In this document: positions 36,491 to 45,731 of the stretch, piece after piece | Numbering within the stretch: position 1 is the stretch's first letter | Layout: every line of letters starts with the position of its first letter | Source of the DNA: Christiangramia forsetii KT0803 | GTDB taxonomy: Bacteria > Bacteroidota > Bacteroidia > Flavobacteriales > Flavobacteriaceae | Length of the DNA stretch: 64,000 nt | Reading direction: 5' to 3' | Assembly: GCF_000060345.1 (NCBI RefSeq) | Contig: NC_008571.1 | Coordinates: 2,790,001-2,854,000 of the forward strand | Program-made: the position numbers and the translations under genes | Notes under the pieces: generated by a model | Seen by the model: only the letters and a program-made list of their open reading frames with translations | Database searches by the model: none | Told to the model about the DNA's origin: nothing

Positions 36491-37153
36491 ATGAAATTTT
36501 TATTATTAAACTTTGTGAGCCTTGTTCTTTTAGCCTGCGGAAACCAGGCAAAAGACAGCAACATTACCAAACCCGAAATCGCAAATGCAGAACCTGTTGA
36601 AGTATCTACTCAAGATGGGATGAAAAAAGCCTATTTCGCTAGTGGTTGTTTTTGGTGCGTTGAAGCTATCTATGAAAGTGTAGAAGGAGTATCAGAATCT
36701 ATTTCCGGATATGCTGGCGGTCATACAAAAAACCCAACCTACGAAGGAAGCAATACCGGGAAAACAGGACATGCCGAGGCTGTAGAAGTAATTTATGACC
36801 CTGAAGTGGTAAGCTTCAAAACCCTTGTAGAAGTTTATTACGGCTCTCAAGATCCAACACAGGTAAACGGGCAGGGACCAGACAGAGGCTCACAATATCG
36901 TTCTCTTATATTTTATCAGAATGCAGATCAAAAAAAGATTATAGAAGAAGTAAAAGCCGAAGTTGCTAAGAATTACGACAAAGCAATTGCTGCTGAAATT
37001 TTACCGTTCCAGAAATTCTGGGTAGCTGAAGATTATCACCAGAATTATGAAAAAAACAATCCTCAAAATCCATATATCCAAAATGTTTCTATTCCAAGAT
37101 TGAATAGATTTAAAGCGAAGTTTCCCGATATTTTAAAGGAAGATGCGCACTAA
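36491..37153 (+). CDS. msrA: Peptide-methionine (S)-S-oxide reductase, envelope form
   Basis: MsrA reduces methionine sulfoxide in oxidised proteins. The 220-residue protein has an N-terminal lipoprotein signal ending LLAC (MKFLLLNFVSLVLLAC), then the catalytic GCFWCVE motif, GYAGGHTKNPTYE, and GHAEAVEV. The lipobox places it on the periplasmic side, where it would repair envelope proteins. No resolving C-terminal cysteines are evident past the catalytic region, so the recycling partner is unknown. A perfect palindromic terminator follows. Confidence 0.94.
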   Translation: MKFLLLNFVSLVLLACGNQAKDSNITKPEIANAEPVEVSTQDGMKKAYFASGCFWCVEAIYESVEGVSESISGYAGGHTKNPTYEGSNTGKTGHAEAVEVIYDPEVVSFKTLVEVYYGSQDPTQVNGQGPDRGSQYRSLIFYQNADQKKIIEEVKAEVAKNYDKAIAAEILPFQKFWVAEDYHQNYEKNNPQNPYIQNVSIPRLNRFKAKFPDILKEDAH

Positions 37154-37156
37154 ATT

Positions 37157-37184
37157 AAAAAGCTGCCAATTGGCAGCTTTTTTT
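37157..37184. terminator. Bidirectional terminator between msrA and kmo
   Basis: The palindrome AAAAAGCTGCCA / TGGCAGCTTTTT, centred between 37169 and 37170, has A/T runs on both sides and serves both convergent genes. Confidence 0.8.
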
Positions 37185-38526
37185 ACTTTTTAATGAGACT
37201 TATAATTTTCTCTTCAACCTCGCTACTTTCCCACTTCTCTTCTATCCCAGGTATTTTCATTACCTCATCCATGATTTCTCTTTGGTAATCTCCAATTTTA
37301 AGAGCGTCAGAATACGCTTTATCCGAAAATGTTACCCTGGAGTATAAAGGAGTCCAAAGATCTGGATGATTTTCAGCAAATTTCTGCTCGATCTTTTTTC
37401 TCAGCAAAAACTTAGGATCCGCAGTTTTTTTGCTCATCTCCACAAAATTACGATAACTCAATTCTGCGATTGCATCAGCATTCGGCTTTCTTTCCGTTTG
37501 ATAATCTTCAAATACCTTCTCCCAGTCATCACCATAAAGGTTCATCTTCTCATTCAACACAGAAATATCTTCAAACCCGGCATTCATCCCCTGTCCATAA
37601 AATGGAACAATGGCGTGTGCCGAATCTCCCACCAGAGTAATCTTATCAAAATATGACCATGGGAAACATTTAATGGTCACCATGGCACTCGTTGGATTCT
37701 TAAAAAAATCCTTCTTCAAATTCGAAATTTCATCCTTGATATCAGGGAAATACTTTTCAAAGAATATATCCGCCTCATCTTCTGTCTTTATACTTTCAAA
37801 CGAGGTTTCTCCATCAAATGGCATAAATAACGTGCAGGTAAAAGTGCCATCAAGATTTGGCATGGCGATAAGCATAAAATTACCACGTGGCCAAATATGA
37901 AAAGAAGAATTATCCATTTTATGAGAACCATCTTCATTGGCAAGGATAGTAAGTTCTTTATACCCGACATCTATAAAATGTTGTGAATAGTTGAATCTAC
38001 TTTGCCGTTGCATTTTATGACGAACCCTTGAAAAAGCTCCGTCAGCCCCGAAGATCAAATCAAACTGATATTCTTTCCATACGCTTTTTTCAGACTCTCC
38101 AGTATAAAGCCTGGCTTCCTTCATATCAACATCCCAGATCTTTTCTTCAAATCGGAAAGTAGCTCCGGCAGATTCTGCCAGATCGATCATTTTTCGGTTT
38201 AAAATACCTCTGGAAATAGAATAGATCGCTTCCCCTTCTTCCCCATATTTCTGAAAATACACAGACTGCCCTTCCACATGCATGGCTCTTTTATCTAGCG
38301 GAAGTGCAAGCTCCCGTATTTCATCTTCAATCCCGGCTTCCCGTAAAGCTTTCCAGCCCCGGTTAGACATCGCAAGATTAATAGACCTACCCGAAAACTG
38401 AACGTTTCGAACATCAGGCCGACGATCAAAAACGGTAACTTTATGGCCTTGTTTTCTTAGAAAAATAGCTAGTAACGACCCAACTAGTCCCGATCCTACT
38501 ATTGCAACATCTTTTTCTTTTTGCAT
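37183..38526 (-). CDS. kmo: Kynurenine 3-monooxygenase
   Basis: Kmo hydroxylates L-kynurenine with NADPH and FAD. The start is set to the ATG at 38526 (MQKEKDVAIVGSGLVGSLL), giving 447 residues and placing the FAD-binding GSGLVG at the N-terminus. GRSINLAMSNRGW and the second FAD motif GDSAHAIVPFYGQGMN are present. It is the upstream step of the pathway whose next enzyme, kynureninase, is encoded at 45732-47009; a photolyase block separates them. Confidence 0.95.
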   Translation of the reverse strand: MQKEKDVAIVGSGLVGSLLAIFLRKQGHKVTVFDRRPDVRNVQFSGRSINLAMSNRGWKALREAGIEDEIRELALPLDKRAMHVEGQSVYFQKYGEEGEAIYSISRGILNRKMIDLAESAGATFRFEEKIWDVDMKEARLYTGESEKSVWKEYQFDLIFGADGAFSRVRHKMQRQSRFNYSQHFIDVGYKELTILANEDGSHKMDNSSFHIWPRGNFMLIAMPNLDGTFTCTLFMPFDGETSFESIKTEDEADIFFEKYFPDIKDEISNLKKDFFKNPTSAMVTIKCFPWSYFDKITLVGDSAHAIVPFYGQGMNAGFEDISVLNEKMNLYGDDWEKVFEDYQTERKPNADAIAELSYRNFVEMSKKTADPKFLLRKKIEQKFAENHPDLWTPLYSRVTFSDKAYSDALKIGDYQREIMDEVMKIPGIEEKWESSEVEEKIISLIKK

Positions 38527-38726
38527 GTATTGGTTTGAAAGGTAAATCCCGGCAGAGGTTTGTAGTGTGCCTAAAGATTGCAATTATTTCTAATTACGAA
38601 ATTACTTAATTAATATGAAACAGACTTTGTACTCGCATGGCTATTGCCAACTTTGGTGATTTTCATTTATAATTTAATTAACAGCGAAGAAGCATCAGAA
38701 CTCCTAATTTTAAGGAAAAATAAGCT

Positions 38727-39839
38727 ATGAATACAGAAAATCAAGCCTTACTACAATCATACAAACTTGGGAATATCACTTTAAAAAACAGGGTTATTAT
38801 GGCTCCAATGACCAGAAGCCGTGCCGATAATCCAAAAAAGACACCCACAGATATGCATGTGAAATATTACACGCAACGAGCTGGCGCCGGCTTAATTATT
38901 ACAGAAGGTTCCCAGGTTTCAGAAAGAGGAATTGGTTATGTAAACACGCCGGGAATCCATACCTCAGAACAAGTACAGGGATGGAAAAAAGTGACGGAAT
39001 CAGTTCATGAAAAAGAAGGTAAAATTTTTATGCAGCTGTGGCATGTGGGAAGAATTTCTCACCCTAAATTTCATAATGGAGAAAAACCATTAGCTCCAAG
39101 CCCCGTTAACCCTAATGAACAGGTTTATACTCCTGAAGGTTTTGAAAAAACAACGGAGCCTAAAGAAATGAGCATGCAGGAGATCCAGGAAACCATCCAA
39201 GAATTCAAACATGCAGCACAAATGGCAAAAGATGCCGGATTTGATGGTATAGAGATACATTCTTCAAACGGATATCTTTTTCACCAGTTTTTTAATAAAA
39301 ATGCCAATCATAGAACCGATGATTATGGTGGAAATATTCAAAACAGAGCTCGTTTTTTCTTTGATGTACTGGAAGCCGTAAGTGAAATCTGGCCCGAAAA
39401 TCAAATTGGATGCAGATTCAACCCATCGCTTCACAAATCATTTGGAATTATTGCTACTGAAGAAAGCATAGCTACTTTCGACTATATCATTGAAAAACTC
39501 AATGCGTACGATCTGGCTTATGTACATCTCTCAGAACCTTTTACAGATGTAAGTGATGTACCATACCTGGAAACTGAAATTGCCAAACATTACAGAAAAA
39601 TTTACAAGGGAACTTTGATGATCAATAATGGCTTTGATCGTGAATCTGGGAATAAGGTAATCGAAGAAGGAGATGCAGACCTGGTAGCCTACGCAAAATG
39701 GTTTATTTCAAATCCTGATCTGCCAAAACGCTTTGAAAATAAATGGCCTTTAGCCGAATATGATGAAGACACTTTTTATACTACTGGAAAAGAGGGATAC
39801 ACAGATTATCCAAATTATGAAGGAGATAAAGATTCATAA
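38727..39839 (+). CDS. Old yellow enzyme-type alkene reductase
   Basis: The 370-residue flavoenzyme (NemA/OYE-like TIM barrel) reduces activated C=C bonds with NAD(P)H. Visible motifs: IMAPMTRSRADN, GAGLIITEGSQVSERG, QLWHVGRISHP with the histidine pair region, DAGFDGIEIHSSNGYL and the YGGNIQNRARF segment. The native substrate is unknown. It is divergent from kmo and 91 bases upstream of a small helical protein gene. Confidence 0.92.
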   Translation: MNTENQALLQSYKLGNITLKNRVIMAPMTRSRADNPKKTPTDMHVKYYTQRAGAGLIITEGSQVSERGIGYVNTPGIHTSEQVQGWKKVTESVHEKEGKIFMQLWHVGRISHPKFHNGEKPLAPSPVNPNEQVYTPEGFEKTTEPKEMSMQEIQETIQEFKHAAQMAKDAGFDGIEIHSSNGYLFHQFFNKNANHRTDDYGGNIQNRARFFFDVLEAVSEIWPENQIGCRFNPSLHKSFGIIATEESIATFDYIIEKLNAYDLAYVHLSEPFTDVSDVPYLETEIAKHYRKIYKGTLMINNGFDRESGNKVIEEGDADLVAYAKWFISNPDLPKRFENKWPLAEYDEDTFYTTGKEGYTDYPNYEGDKDS

Positions 39840-39930
39840 TTTTTTTATAAACCTATTCTAAAAGCTGTTAATAGAGTTTGGACGGTATAAATCTTAAGGT
39901 AACTTAGAATTAATTAAAAACATATAAATT

Positions 39931-40176
39931 ATGGATCAGAAGAAACTTGACCACATGAGGTCTACATTAAACAGATTAGAAGATATCAAGAATACACAAA
40001 GTAGTATCATTGATAAAATTAATCATGTGATCACAGATTTATTTGAACATCCCGATAAAAATCTGGAAAAAGTGATGGAAGATGCCCATCAAAAAGCCTC
40101 AGATAATATCGATGCAATTAGGGAAGCGATGGAAGAATATGAAATGGCCATTAACAAAATGGAGAATCAGGATTAA
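39931..40176 (+). CDS. Small helical protein, unknown function
   Basis: The 81-residue protein is rich in Asp, Lys, Met and Glu and is likely all-helical with two or three helices (MDQKKLDHMRSTLNRLEDI...). It has no signal peptide, membrane segment or recognised motif. A clear terminator follows, so it is its own transcript. The upstream region holds an A/T-rich leader. I do not recognise the family. Confidence 0.65.
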   Translation: MDQKKLDHMRSTLNRLEDIKNTQSSIIDKINHVITDLFEHPDKNLEKVMEDAHQKASDNIDAIREAMEEYEMAINKMENQD

Positions 40177-40222
40177 TTTAAAAATACATTAACAGGCTTT
40201 TAAAGAAGCAATCTATAAATTG

Positions 40223-40249
40223 AGGTCAGTGTAAAACTGACCTTTTTTT
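40223..40249 (+). terminator. Hairpin with T-run abutting the flavin reductase start
   Basis: AGGTCAGT (40223-40230) with ACTGACCT (40236-40243) around a 5-base loop is followed by TTTTTT, and the ATG at 40250 follows directly. It can terminate the 81-residue gene, or act as a leader attenuator of the flavin reductase gene. Confidence 0.7.
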
Positions 40250-40903
40250 ATGAAACATATTAATTCCAGTGATATCGAAAAAATGGAAAAAATTTTCCGT
40301 TTGAATTTAATAAATAGTTGTACAGGCTATAAATCTGCCAACCTCATAGCCACAAAATCTAAAAATGGGAATTCAAATGTGGCTGTCTTTAGCTCCATAA
40401 CTCATATGGGAAGTAATCCTGCTATGCTTGGATTTGTTACCAGGCCTTTGAGTGTTTCCAGGAATACCTATAAAAATATCAAAGAGACCTCATATTTTAC
40501 TGTAAATCACATACATCAAAAAATGATTGAACAGGCGCATCAAACTGCCGCAAAATATGACGAAGAGATTTCTGAATTTCATAAAACAGGCTTAAATGAA
40601 AAGTATCTGGATGATTTTCATGCTCCTTATGTAGAACAGTCAGAAATCAAGTTGGGCTGTAAATATTTAAATGAATATCCAATTAAAGAGAACGACACTC
40701 TTTTGGTTGTAGCAGCCATAGAACATATTTATTTTGACGAGGGAATACAAATGCCCGATGGCTGGTTGCGACTTGAAGATGCCGAAACTGTCGCTGTTAA
40801 CGGTTTAGATGGATATGCCCTACCTAGTCTATTAGACCGTTTTCATTACGCGCGTCCCAACCAGGAAGTTAAATCTTTCTTTAGCAAGAAAACAGATTCA
40901 TGA
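40250..40903 (+). CDS. Flavin reductase-like domain protein
   Basis: The 217-residue protein has the flavin-reductase-like split-barrel pattern: [38 protein letters not shown] and the later [17 protein letters not shown]. It would bind FMN or FAD. It begins the light-related block: its stop codon overlaps the DUF2256 start (ATGA), and CRY-DASH and photolyase genes follow. A role in supplying reduced flavin to these photolyases is possible but not shown. Confidence 0.88.
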   Translation: MKHINSSDIEKMEKIFRLNLINSCTGYKSANLIATKSKNGNSNVAVFSSITHMGSNPAMLGFVTRPLSVSRNTYKNIKETSYFTVNHIHQKMIEQAHQTAAKYDEEISEFHKTGLNEKYLDDFHAPYVEQSEIKLGCKYLNEYPIKENDTLLVVAAIEHIYFDEGIQMPDGWLRLEDAETVAVNGLDGYALPSLLDRFHYARPNQEVKSFFSKKTDS

Positions 40904-41043
40904 GAAAAGAAAATCTCCCTGAAAAAATTTGCCCTGTTTGCGGTAGAGCTTTTAAGTGGAGAAAAAAGTGGGAAAAAGATTGGGAAAACGTTAAATATTG
41001 CAGCGAAAGATGCCGAAAAAACAAACAACGAACACTGGTTTAG
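40900..41043 (+). CDS. DUF2256 small zinc-finger-like protein
   Basis: The 47-residue product ([18 protein letters not shown]...) carries CPVC and, near the end, CSERC, four cysteines expected to bind zinc, plus a [15 protein letters not shown] block. This matches DUF2256, a family often located beside cryptochrome and photolyase genes. The ATG overlaps the upstream stop codon, and the 3' end overlaps the CRY-DASH start. Function is unknown. Confidence 0.88.
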   Translation: MRKENLPEKICPVCGRAFKWRKKWEKDWENVKYCSERCRKNKQRTLV

Positions 41044-42314
41044 TATGGTTTAGAAATGACCTGAGAATCTCAGATCATGAAGCTTTGACGACCGCTTGCA
41101 ATAGCCATGAAAAGATTATTGGGATTTACTGCTTTGACCCGAGACATTATTTAAAAGATCAGTTTGGGTTTATTAAAACAGGTAAATTTCGCTCAAAATT
41201 TTTAATTGAAACTATCGAGGAGCTGCAAAAGAACCTGGAAACCCTGAATATTGAGCTGCTCGTTTTTCAGGAAAAACCGGAAGATATAATTCCTGAAATA
41301 ATATCAGAATATAGTGTAAAGTCAGTTTATTTTCAGAAAGAATGGACACAGGAAGAACATGATGTTGAAAAGGAAGTTAGAAGATTGGTAAATGATATTG
41401 AATTTAATTCCTATTATCAGCAATTTCTTTTTCATCCTGAAGATATTCCGTTCTCCTCCTTTAATGATATTCCAAAAGTATATACCGAATTTAGAAAATC
41501 CTGCGAGAAATATTCTAAGGTTAGAGAACTTGTAAACCTGCCCTCTCCTCTTCCAGCGAGAAATTTACCGGAAAAAGCAAAAATTCCGTCGTTCAAAGAC
41601 CTGGGCCATGATGATTATGAAAAAGATAAAAGATCTGCATTTCCATTTAAAGGTGGGGAAGATCAGGCGAAAAAGCGAATTCAGGAATATTTCTGGGAAT
41701 CGAAAAATTTAACCCGGTATAAAGAAACAAGAAATGAAATGATAGGAGCAAATTATAGCTCAAAATTGTCTGCATGGCTTGCTAACGGTAGCATCTCTGC
41801 CAGACAGGTTTATCATGAAGTAAAAAAATTCGAAAAAGAAATTACCAGCAATCTAAGTACTTACTGGCTAATATTTGAACTGATCTGGAGGGATTTTTTT
41901 AAATACATTTCTCTAAAACATGCTAATAAGATCTTTAAACTGGGAGGTATTCAGAATAGATCATTAGAGTGGAATTATGACAAACAAAGTCTTAAAGACT
42001 GGATCCACGGAAATACCAAATATGATTTCGTGAATGCAAATATGCGAGAAATCTCAAATACCGGCTTTATGAGCAATCGTGGACGCCAAAATGTTAATAG
42101 TTTCTGGGCAAAAGAATTAAAGCAGGACTGGCGTATTGGCGCGGCATATTTTGAGAGCCTCCTAATAGATTACGATGTGCACAGTAACTGGGGCAACTGG
42201 ATGTATAATAGCGGAGTAGGTAATGATCCCAGGGACAGAAAATTCAACATAAAAAATCAGGCTGAAAGGTATGATCCAAATAACGAATATCAGGACTTAT
42301 GGCTAAAAGACTGA
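41010..42314 (+). CDS. Cryptochrome DASH
   Basis: CRY-DASH binds FAD and an antenna chromophore and repairs CPDs in single-stranded DNA or acts as a light sensor. The start chosen is the ATG at 41010 ([20 protein letters not shown]); an ATG 12 bases earlier is also possible. The 434 residues include the N-terminal photolyase domain WFRNDLRI and the FAD-binding C-terminal part with [20 protein letters not shown] and [11 protein letters not shown]. It overlaps both neighbouring genes, so the block is one operon. Confidence 0.95.
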   Translation: MPKKQTTNTGLVWFRNDLRISDHEALTTACNSHEKIIGIYCFDPRHYLKDQFGFIKTGKFRSKFLIETIEELQKNLETLNIELLVFQEKPEDIIPEIISEYSVKSVYFQKEWTQEEHDVEKEVRRLVNDIEFNSYYQQFLFHPEDIPFSSFNDIPKVYTEFRKSCEKYSKVRELVNLPSPLPARNLPEKAKIPSFKDLGHDDYEKDKRSAFPFKGGEDQAKKRIQEYFWESKNLTRYKETRNEMIGANYSSKLSAWLANGSISARQVYHEVKKFEKEITSNLSTYWLIFELIWRDFFKYISLKHANKIFKLGGIQNRSLEWNYDKQSLKDWIHGNTKYDFVNANMREISNTGFMSNRGRQNVNSFWAKELKQDWRIGAAYFESLLIDYDVHSNWGNWMYNSGVGNDPRDRKFNIKNQAERYDPNNEYQDLWLKD

Positions 42315-43846
42315 AGACCTTGCGCCTTATTCTCGGTGACCAGTTAAATCATCAGCATAGTTGGTTTAACGATGAACAAGATGATATTACGTATGTATTG
42401 ATGGAAATGCGGCAGGAAACCGATTATGTAGTTCATCATATTCAAAAAGTCGTGGCATTCTTCAGTGCTATGCGAAATTTCGGAAATTATCTTCGGAACA
42501 AAGATTTTCAGGTTATTTATCTTTCCATTAATGATCCTGAAAATCTTCAAAATCTTGATAAAAATCTAAATAAAATAATTTCAGAAAAGAACATTGAAAA
42601 ATTCGAGTATCAGTTTCCTGATGAATATAGACTTGATGAGCAACTGAAGAAATTCAGCAAACACCTACATATTAAAAGTGAAGCTTTTGATTCAGAACAT
42701 TTTTTTACCAAAAGAGATGATCTGGAGAAATTTTATGAAGGAAAAAAGCAGTTAACAATGGAGTACTTCTACAGGTACATGAGAGAAAAAAATAATATCC
42801 TCATGGCCACAGAAAAAGATCCTGAAGGTGGAAAATGGAATTTTGATAAGTCTAATCGTAAAAAATGGACAGGGGATCCTGAAATTCCCCATGAACGTGG
42901 ATTCAGAAAAGATGTATCTAAGATTCTCAAAGAAATAGAACAAGCCGAAATTAAAACCATGGGCAGCTTAGATGAAAAAAAATTCAACTGGCCCACTTCC
43001 AGGGAAGATTCGCTTTCGGTTTTAAACTACTTCTGTAAAAATCTATTAATCCATTTCGGAGATTTTCAGGATGCACTTCACACCGAACAGGAATACCTGT
43101 TTCATTCCCGATTGTCATTTAGTATGAACTCAAAAATGCTTAGTCCCAGGGAAGTTGTAGATTCTGTTATAGACTTCTATTATGAGCACAGAGACACCAT
43201 CGATATTTCTCAGGTTGAAGGATTTGTTCGCCAGATTCTTGGTTGGAGAGAATATATGCGCGGAATTTACTGGAAAGAAATGCCAGGTTATCGCAGGGCA
43301 AATAAACTAGACAATCAAAATAAACTGCCAGAATTTTACTGGAATGCTGAAACGAAGATGAATTGTTTACATCATTCTATAAAAAACAGTTTAGAAAATG
43401 CTTATGCCCATCATATTCAACGTTTAATGATAACAGGGAATTATGCACTGCTTACCCAAACCCATCCAGATGAAGTAGATCATTGGTATCTGGGAATTTA
43501 TATTGATGCCATAGAGTGGGTAGAAATAACCAATACCCGCGGAATGAGCCAATTTGCAGATGGCGGAATAGTAGCAACCAAACCTTATGTATCCAGTGGA
43601 AGTTATATTAATAAAATGAGTAACTACTGTAAGAATTGCCACTATAAAGTAAGCAAAAAGACCGAGGAGGATGCCTGCCCCTTTAACAGTCTTTATTGGA
43701 ATTTTTTAGACTCAAAACGTGAATACCTTAAGGGAAACCAGCGGATGAAAATGATGTTTAGCCTACTGGACAAAAAGGATCCTGGTGAACTTGAGAAAAT
43801 CAGAAAGCGAGCAAAAAAGATAATTAGCAATCCCTCGATCTTTTAA
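42299..43846 (+). CDS. phrB: Iron-sulfur bacterial cryptochrome/(6-4) photolyase (FeS-BCP)
   Basis: The 515-residue protein begins [18 protein letters not shown], the start of the PhrB-like family. Four cysteines are at C356, C444, C447 and C460; the spacing 88-3-13 is the same as I recall for the 4Fe-4S ligands of Agrobacterium PhrB (C350, C438, C441, C454). The family repairs (6-4) photoproducts. Its start overlaps the CRY-DASH end by 16 bases. The symbol is by family; the repair activity is inferred. Confidence 0.93.
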   Translation: MAKRLKTLRLILGDQLNHQHSWFNDEQDDITYVLMEMRQETDYVVHHIQKVVAFFSAMRNFGNYLRNKDFQVIYLSINDPENLQNLDKNLNKIISEKNIEKFEYQFPDEYRLDEQLKKFSKHLHIKSEAFDSEHFFTKRDDLEKFYEGKKQLTMEYFYRYMREKNNILMATEKDPEGGKWNFDKSNRKKWTGDPEIPHERGFRKDVSKILKEIEQAEIKTMGSLDEKKFNWPTSREDSLSVLNYFCKNLLIHFGDFQDALHTEQEYLFHSRLSFSMNSKMLSPREVVDSVIDFYYEHRDTIDISQVEGFVRQILGWREYMRGIYWKEMPGYRRANKLDNQNKLPEFYWNAETKMNCLHHSIKNSLENAYAHHIQRLMITGNYALLTQTHPDEVDHWYLGIYIDAIEWVEITNTRGMSQFADGGIVATKPYVSSGSYINKMSNYCKNCHYKVSKKTEEDACPFNSLYWNFLDSKREYLKGNQRMKMMFSLLDKKDPGELEKIRKRAKKIISNPSIF

Positions 43847-43981
43847 TATCTAACGTTAAATCAAGGTTAAAGGAACAGCAACAGCTAATTCTATTATCTA
43901 AATTAGTATAAGAATTCAACTAACTAATAATTAATATTAACCAACGGCAAGCTTTTTGGCCTGTCAAAAATTCAACCTGAC

Positions 43982-44137
43982 ATGAGAGATTTAATTTGGC
44001 TTATTATCGTTTTACTGGTAATTGGATGGCTAGTAGGGTATTTTGCATTTCCAGATCTTGGAAGCATTATCCACATTTTAATAGTACTTGCTGTTATACT
44101 TATCCTTTATAAATTACTTACAGGAAGGCGACTCTAA
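43982..44137 (+). CDS. Lmo0937-family small membrane protein
   Basis: A 51-residue protein starts MRDLIWLIIVLLVIGWLVGYF and continues to HILIVLAVILILYKLLTGRRL. It has two membrane helices joined by a short FPDLGSII loop, the pattern of the lmo0937/DUF5670 family, which is stress-induced in some bacteria. It fills a 350-base gap that otherwise shows no gene and is followed by a clear terminator. Function unknown. Confidence 0.8.
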   Translation: MRDLIWLIIVLLVIGWLVGYFAFPDLGSIIHILIVLAVILILYKLLTGRRL

Positions 44138-44156
44138 TAAATTAAAAGTTTTATAC

Positions 44157-44187
44157 AACCCTTTGAGCGATCAAAGGGTTTTTTATT
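44157..44187 (+). terminator. Terminator after the small membrane protein gene
   Basis: A perfect 10-bp stem AACCCTTTGA / TCAAAGGGTT with loop GCGA is followed by TTTTATTTT. Confidence 0.85.
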
Positions 44188-44211
44188 TTAAATACCTATT
44201 TGCTAAAATCT

Positions 44212-44970
44212 ATGTGGAAATTAAATGATAAAAAAGCACTAATTACCGGCGGTTCCAAAGGAATAGGAAAAGCCACAGTGATAGAATTCTTGAAATTAGG
44301 CGCAGAAGTTCTCTTTACTGCCAGAAATGAGAAAGATATTAAGCTGCTGGAAACTGAACTTAAAGAAGAAGGCCATCAGGTAACAGGTTTAGTAGCCGAT
44401 TCAGCAAAGCCAGAAGACATAAAGAAAATAAAAAACTGGATCGCAGAGCGTTGGAATAGTTTAGATATATTGGTGAATAATGCCGGTATTAATATTAGAA
44501 AACAAGCTATCGACTATTCTGAAGAAGAATTTCGTAAGGTTCTCGAAATAAATTTGGTAGCTCCATTTGAAATTAGCAGAGCTTTGTATCCATTCTTAAA
44601 AAAATCTGGAAAAGCGTCTATCATAAATATTGCGTCTTCAGCAGCTATACAAGATGTTGGTACGGGCACGCCTTACGCCATGTCAAAATCTGGACTTCTA
44701 CAACAGTCCCGAAGCCTTGCTGTAGAATGGGCTGAAGACCAAATTAGAGTAAATTCGGTTTCTCCATGGTTTACTAAAACTCCGCTTACTGAAGGATACC
44801 TCCATAATGAGAAGAAAATGGACTCAATATTAAGTAGAACTCCTTTGAAAAGAGTAGCAGAAGCCGAAGAAATATCTTCTATTATTTCTTTTCTGGCTAT
44901 GGATAAGTCATCCTTTGTAACCGGGCAGAATATTGTTGCCGATGGTGGAATGAGTATTACCGCATTGTAA
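44212..44970 (+). CDS. Short-chain dehydrogenase/reductase
   Basis: The start is the ATG at 44212 (MWKLNDKKALITGGSKGIG); a TTG 12 bases earlier is less likely. The 252-residue SDR has the TGGSKGIG cofactor loop, NNAGI, the catalytic S/Y/K triad (IASSAA...TPYAMSKSG) and the C-terminal GQNIVADGGMS. It resembles tropinone-reductase-like SDRs. The substrate is unknown. It follows the photolyase block on the same strand but has its own leader. Confidence 0.93.
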   Translation: MWKLNDKKALITGGSKGIGKATVIEFLKLGAEVLFTARNEKDIKLLETELKEEGHQVTGLVADSAKPEDIKKIKNWIAERWNSLDILVNNAGINIRKQAIDYSEEEFRKVLEINLVAPFEISRALYPFLKKSGKASIINIASSAAIQDVGTGTPYAMSKSGLLQQSRSLAVEWAEDQIRVNSVSPWFTKTPLTEGYLHNEKKMDSILSRTPLKRVAEAEEISSIISFLAMDKSSFVTGQNIVADGGMSITAL

Positions 44971-45007
44971 ATCTTAATATTTAGTACCTTTATAAAAAAC
45001 TAACTCA

Positions 45008-45679
45008 ATGAAAAAATTAGTATTAGTAGCGATCATGGGAGTACTTATGATCTCTTGTAACGAGAAGAAAAAAGAACAGGAAAAAATCGCTAAGGATCCA
45101 AATCTTGAAGTCCATGAAAAAATTGCCATGGCAAATGGATTTGAAGAATTTGACAGTATTAACAAGGTCAAATTCACCTTCAATGTAAAAATGAATGACA
45201 CCGTGCGCTCTGAAAGAAAATGGGCCTGGAATCTTAAAAGCGGTAAAATTAGTCTTACAGAAAAGGACTCAACCATGAGCTACACTAGAAAAGATAGTCT
45301 AGCGAAAGAAAAAGAGTATATAGATCAGCGTTTTGTAAATGATTCTTACTGGCTTCTTTTTCCTTATCAGCTAAAATGGTCTGATGCAAAATTTAGTGAT
45401 GCTAAAACAGCGAAGGCTCCGATTAGTGAAGATGAAATGCAGATGCTTACCGTAAGTTTCCCTTCAGAAGGAGGTTATACTCCCGGAGATAGTTATGATA
45501 TTTACTTTGATGAAGATTATATGATCCAGGAATGGGTTTACAAAGCTTCAGGTGGAGGCAGAGAAATGGCGACGACCTGGGAAGATTACCAGGATTTTAA
45601 TGGAGTTAAGATCTCTAAAATGCACAAGTCTAAAGATGGCAATTTTGAGCTGTTTTTTACAGACGTTTCTGTTGAATAA
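45008..45679 (+). CDS. Lipoprotein, DUF6503-like
   Basis: The 223-residue protein has a lipoprotein signal (MKKLVLVAIMGVLMISC) and a charged spacer, then a beta-rich domain with FTFNVKMNDTVRSERKWAWNL, YWLLFPYQLKW and a W-rich tail. This pattern resembles lolA-like outer-membrane-associated lipoproteins of Bacteroidota annotated DUF6503; it is not proven. It is 37 bases after the SDR gene. A bidirectional terminator separates it from kynU. Confidence 0.65.
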   Translation: MKKLVLVAIMGVLMISCNEKKKEQEKIAKDPNLEVHEKIAMANGFEEFDSINKVKFTFNVKMNDTVRSERKWAWNLKSGKISLTEKDSTMSYTRKDSLAKEKEYIDQRFVNDSYWLLFPYQLKWSDAKFSDAKTAKAPISEDEMQMLTVSFPSEGGYTPGDSYDIYFDEDYMIQEWVYKASGGGREMATTWEDYQDFNGVKISKMHKSKDGNFELFFTDVSVE

Positions 45680-45696
45680 CACGATTAATATAAAGT

Positions 45697-45724
45697 AAAA
45701 AAGGAGGCGATTGCCTCCTTTTTT
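45697..45724. terminator. Bidirectional terminator between lipoprotein gene and kynU
   Basis: A perfect 12-bp stem AAAAAAGGAGGC / GCCTCCTTTTTT with a 4-base loop lies between convergent genes. Confidence 0.85.
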
Positions 45725-45731
45725 ATGTCTA

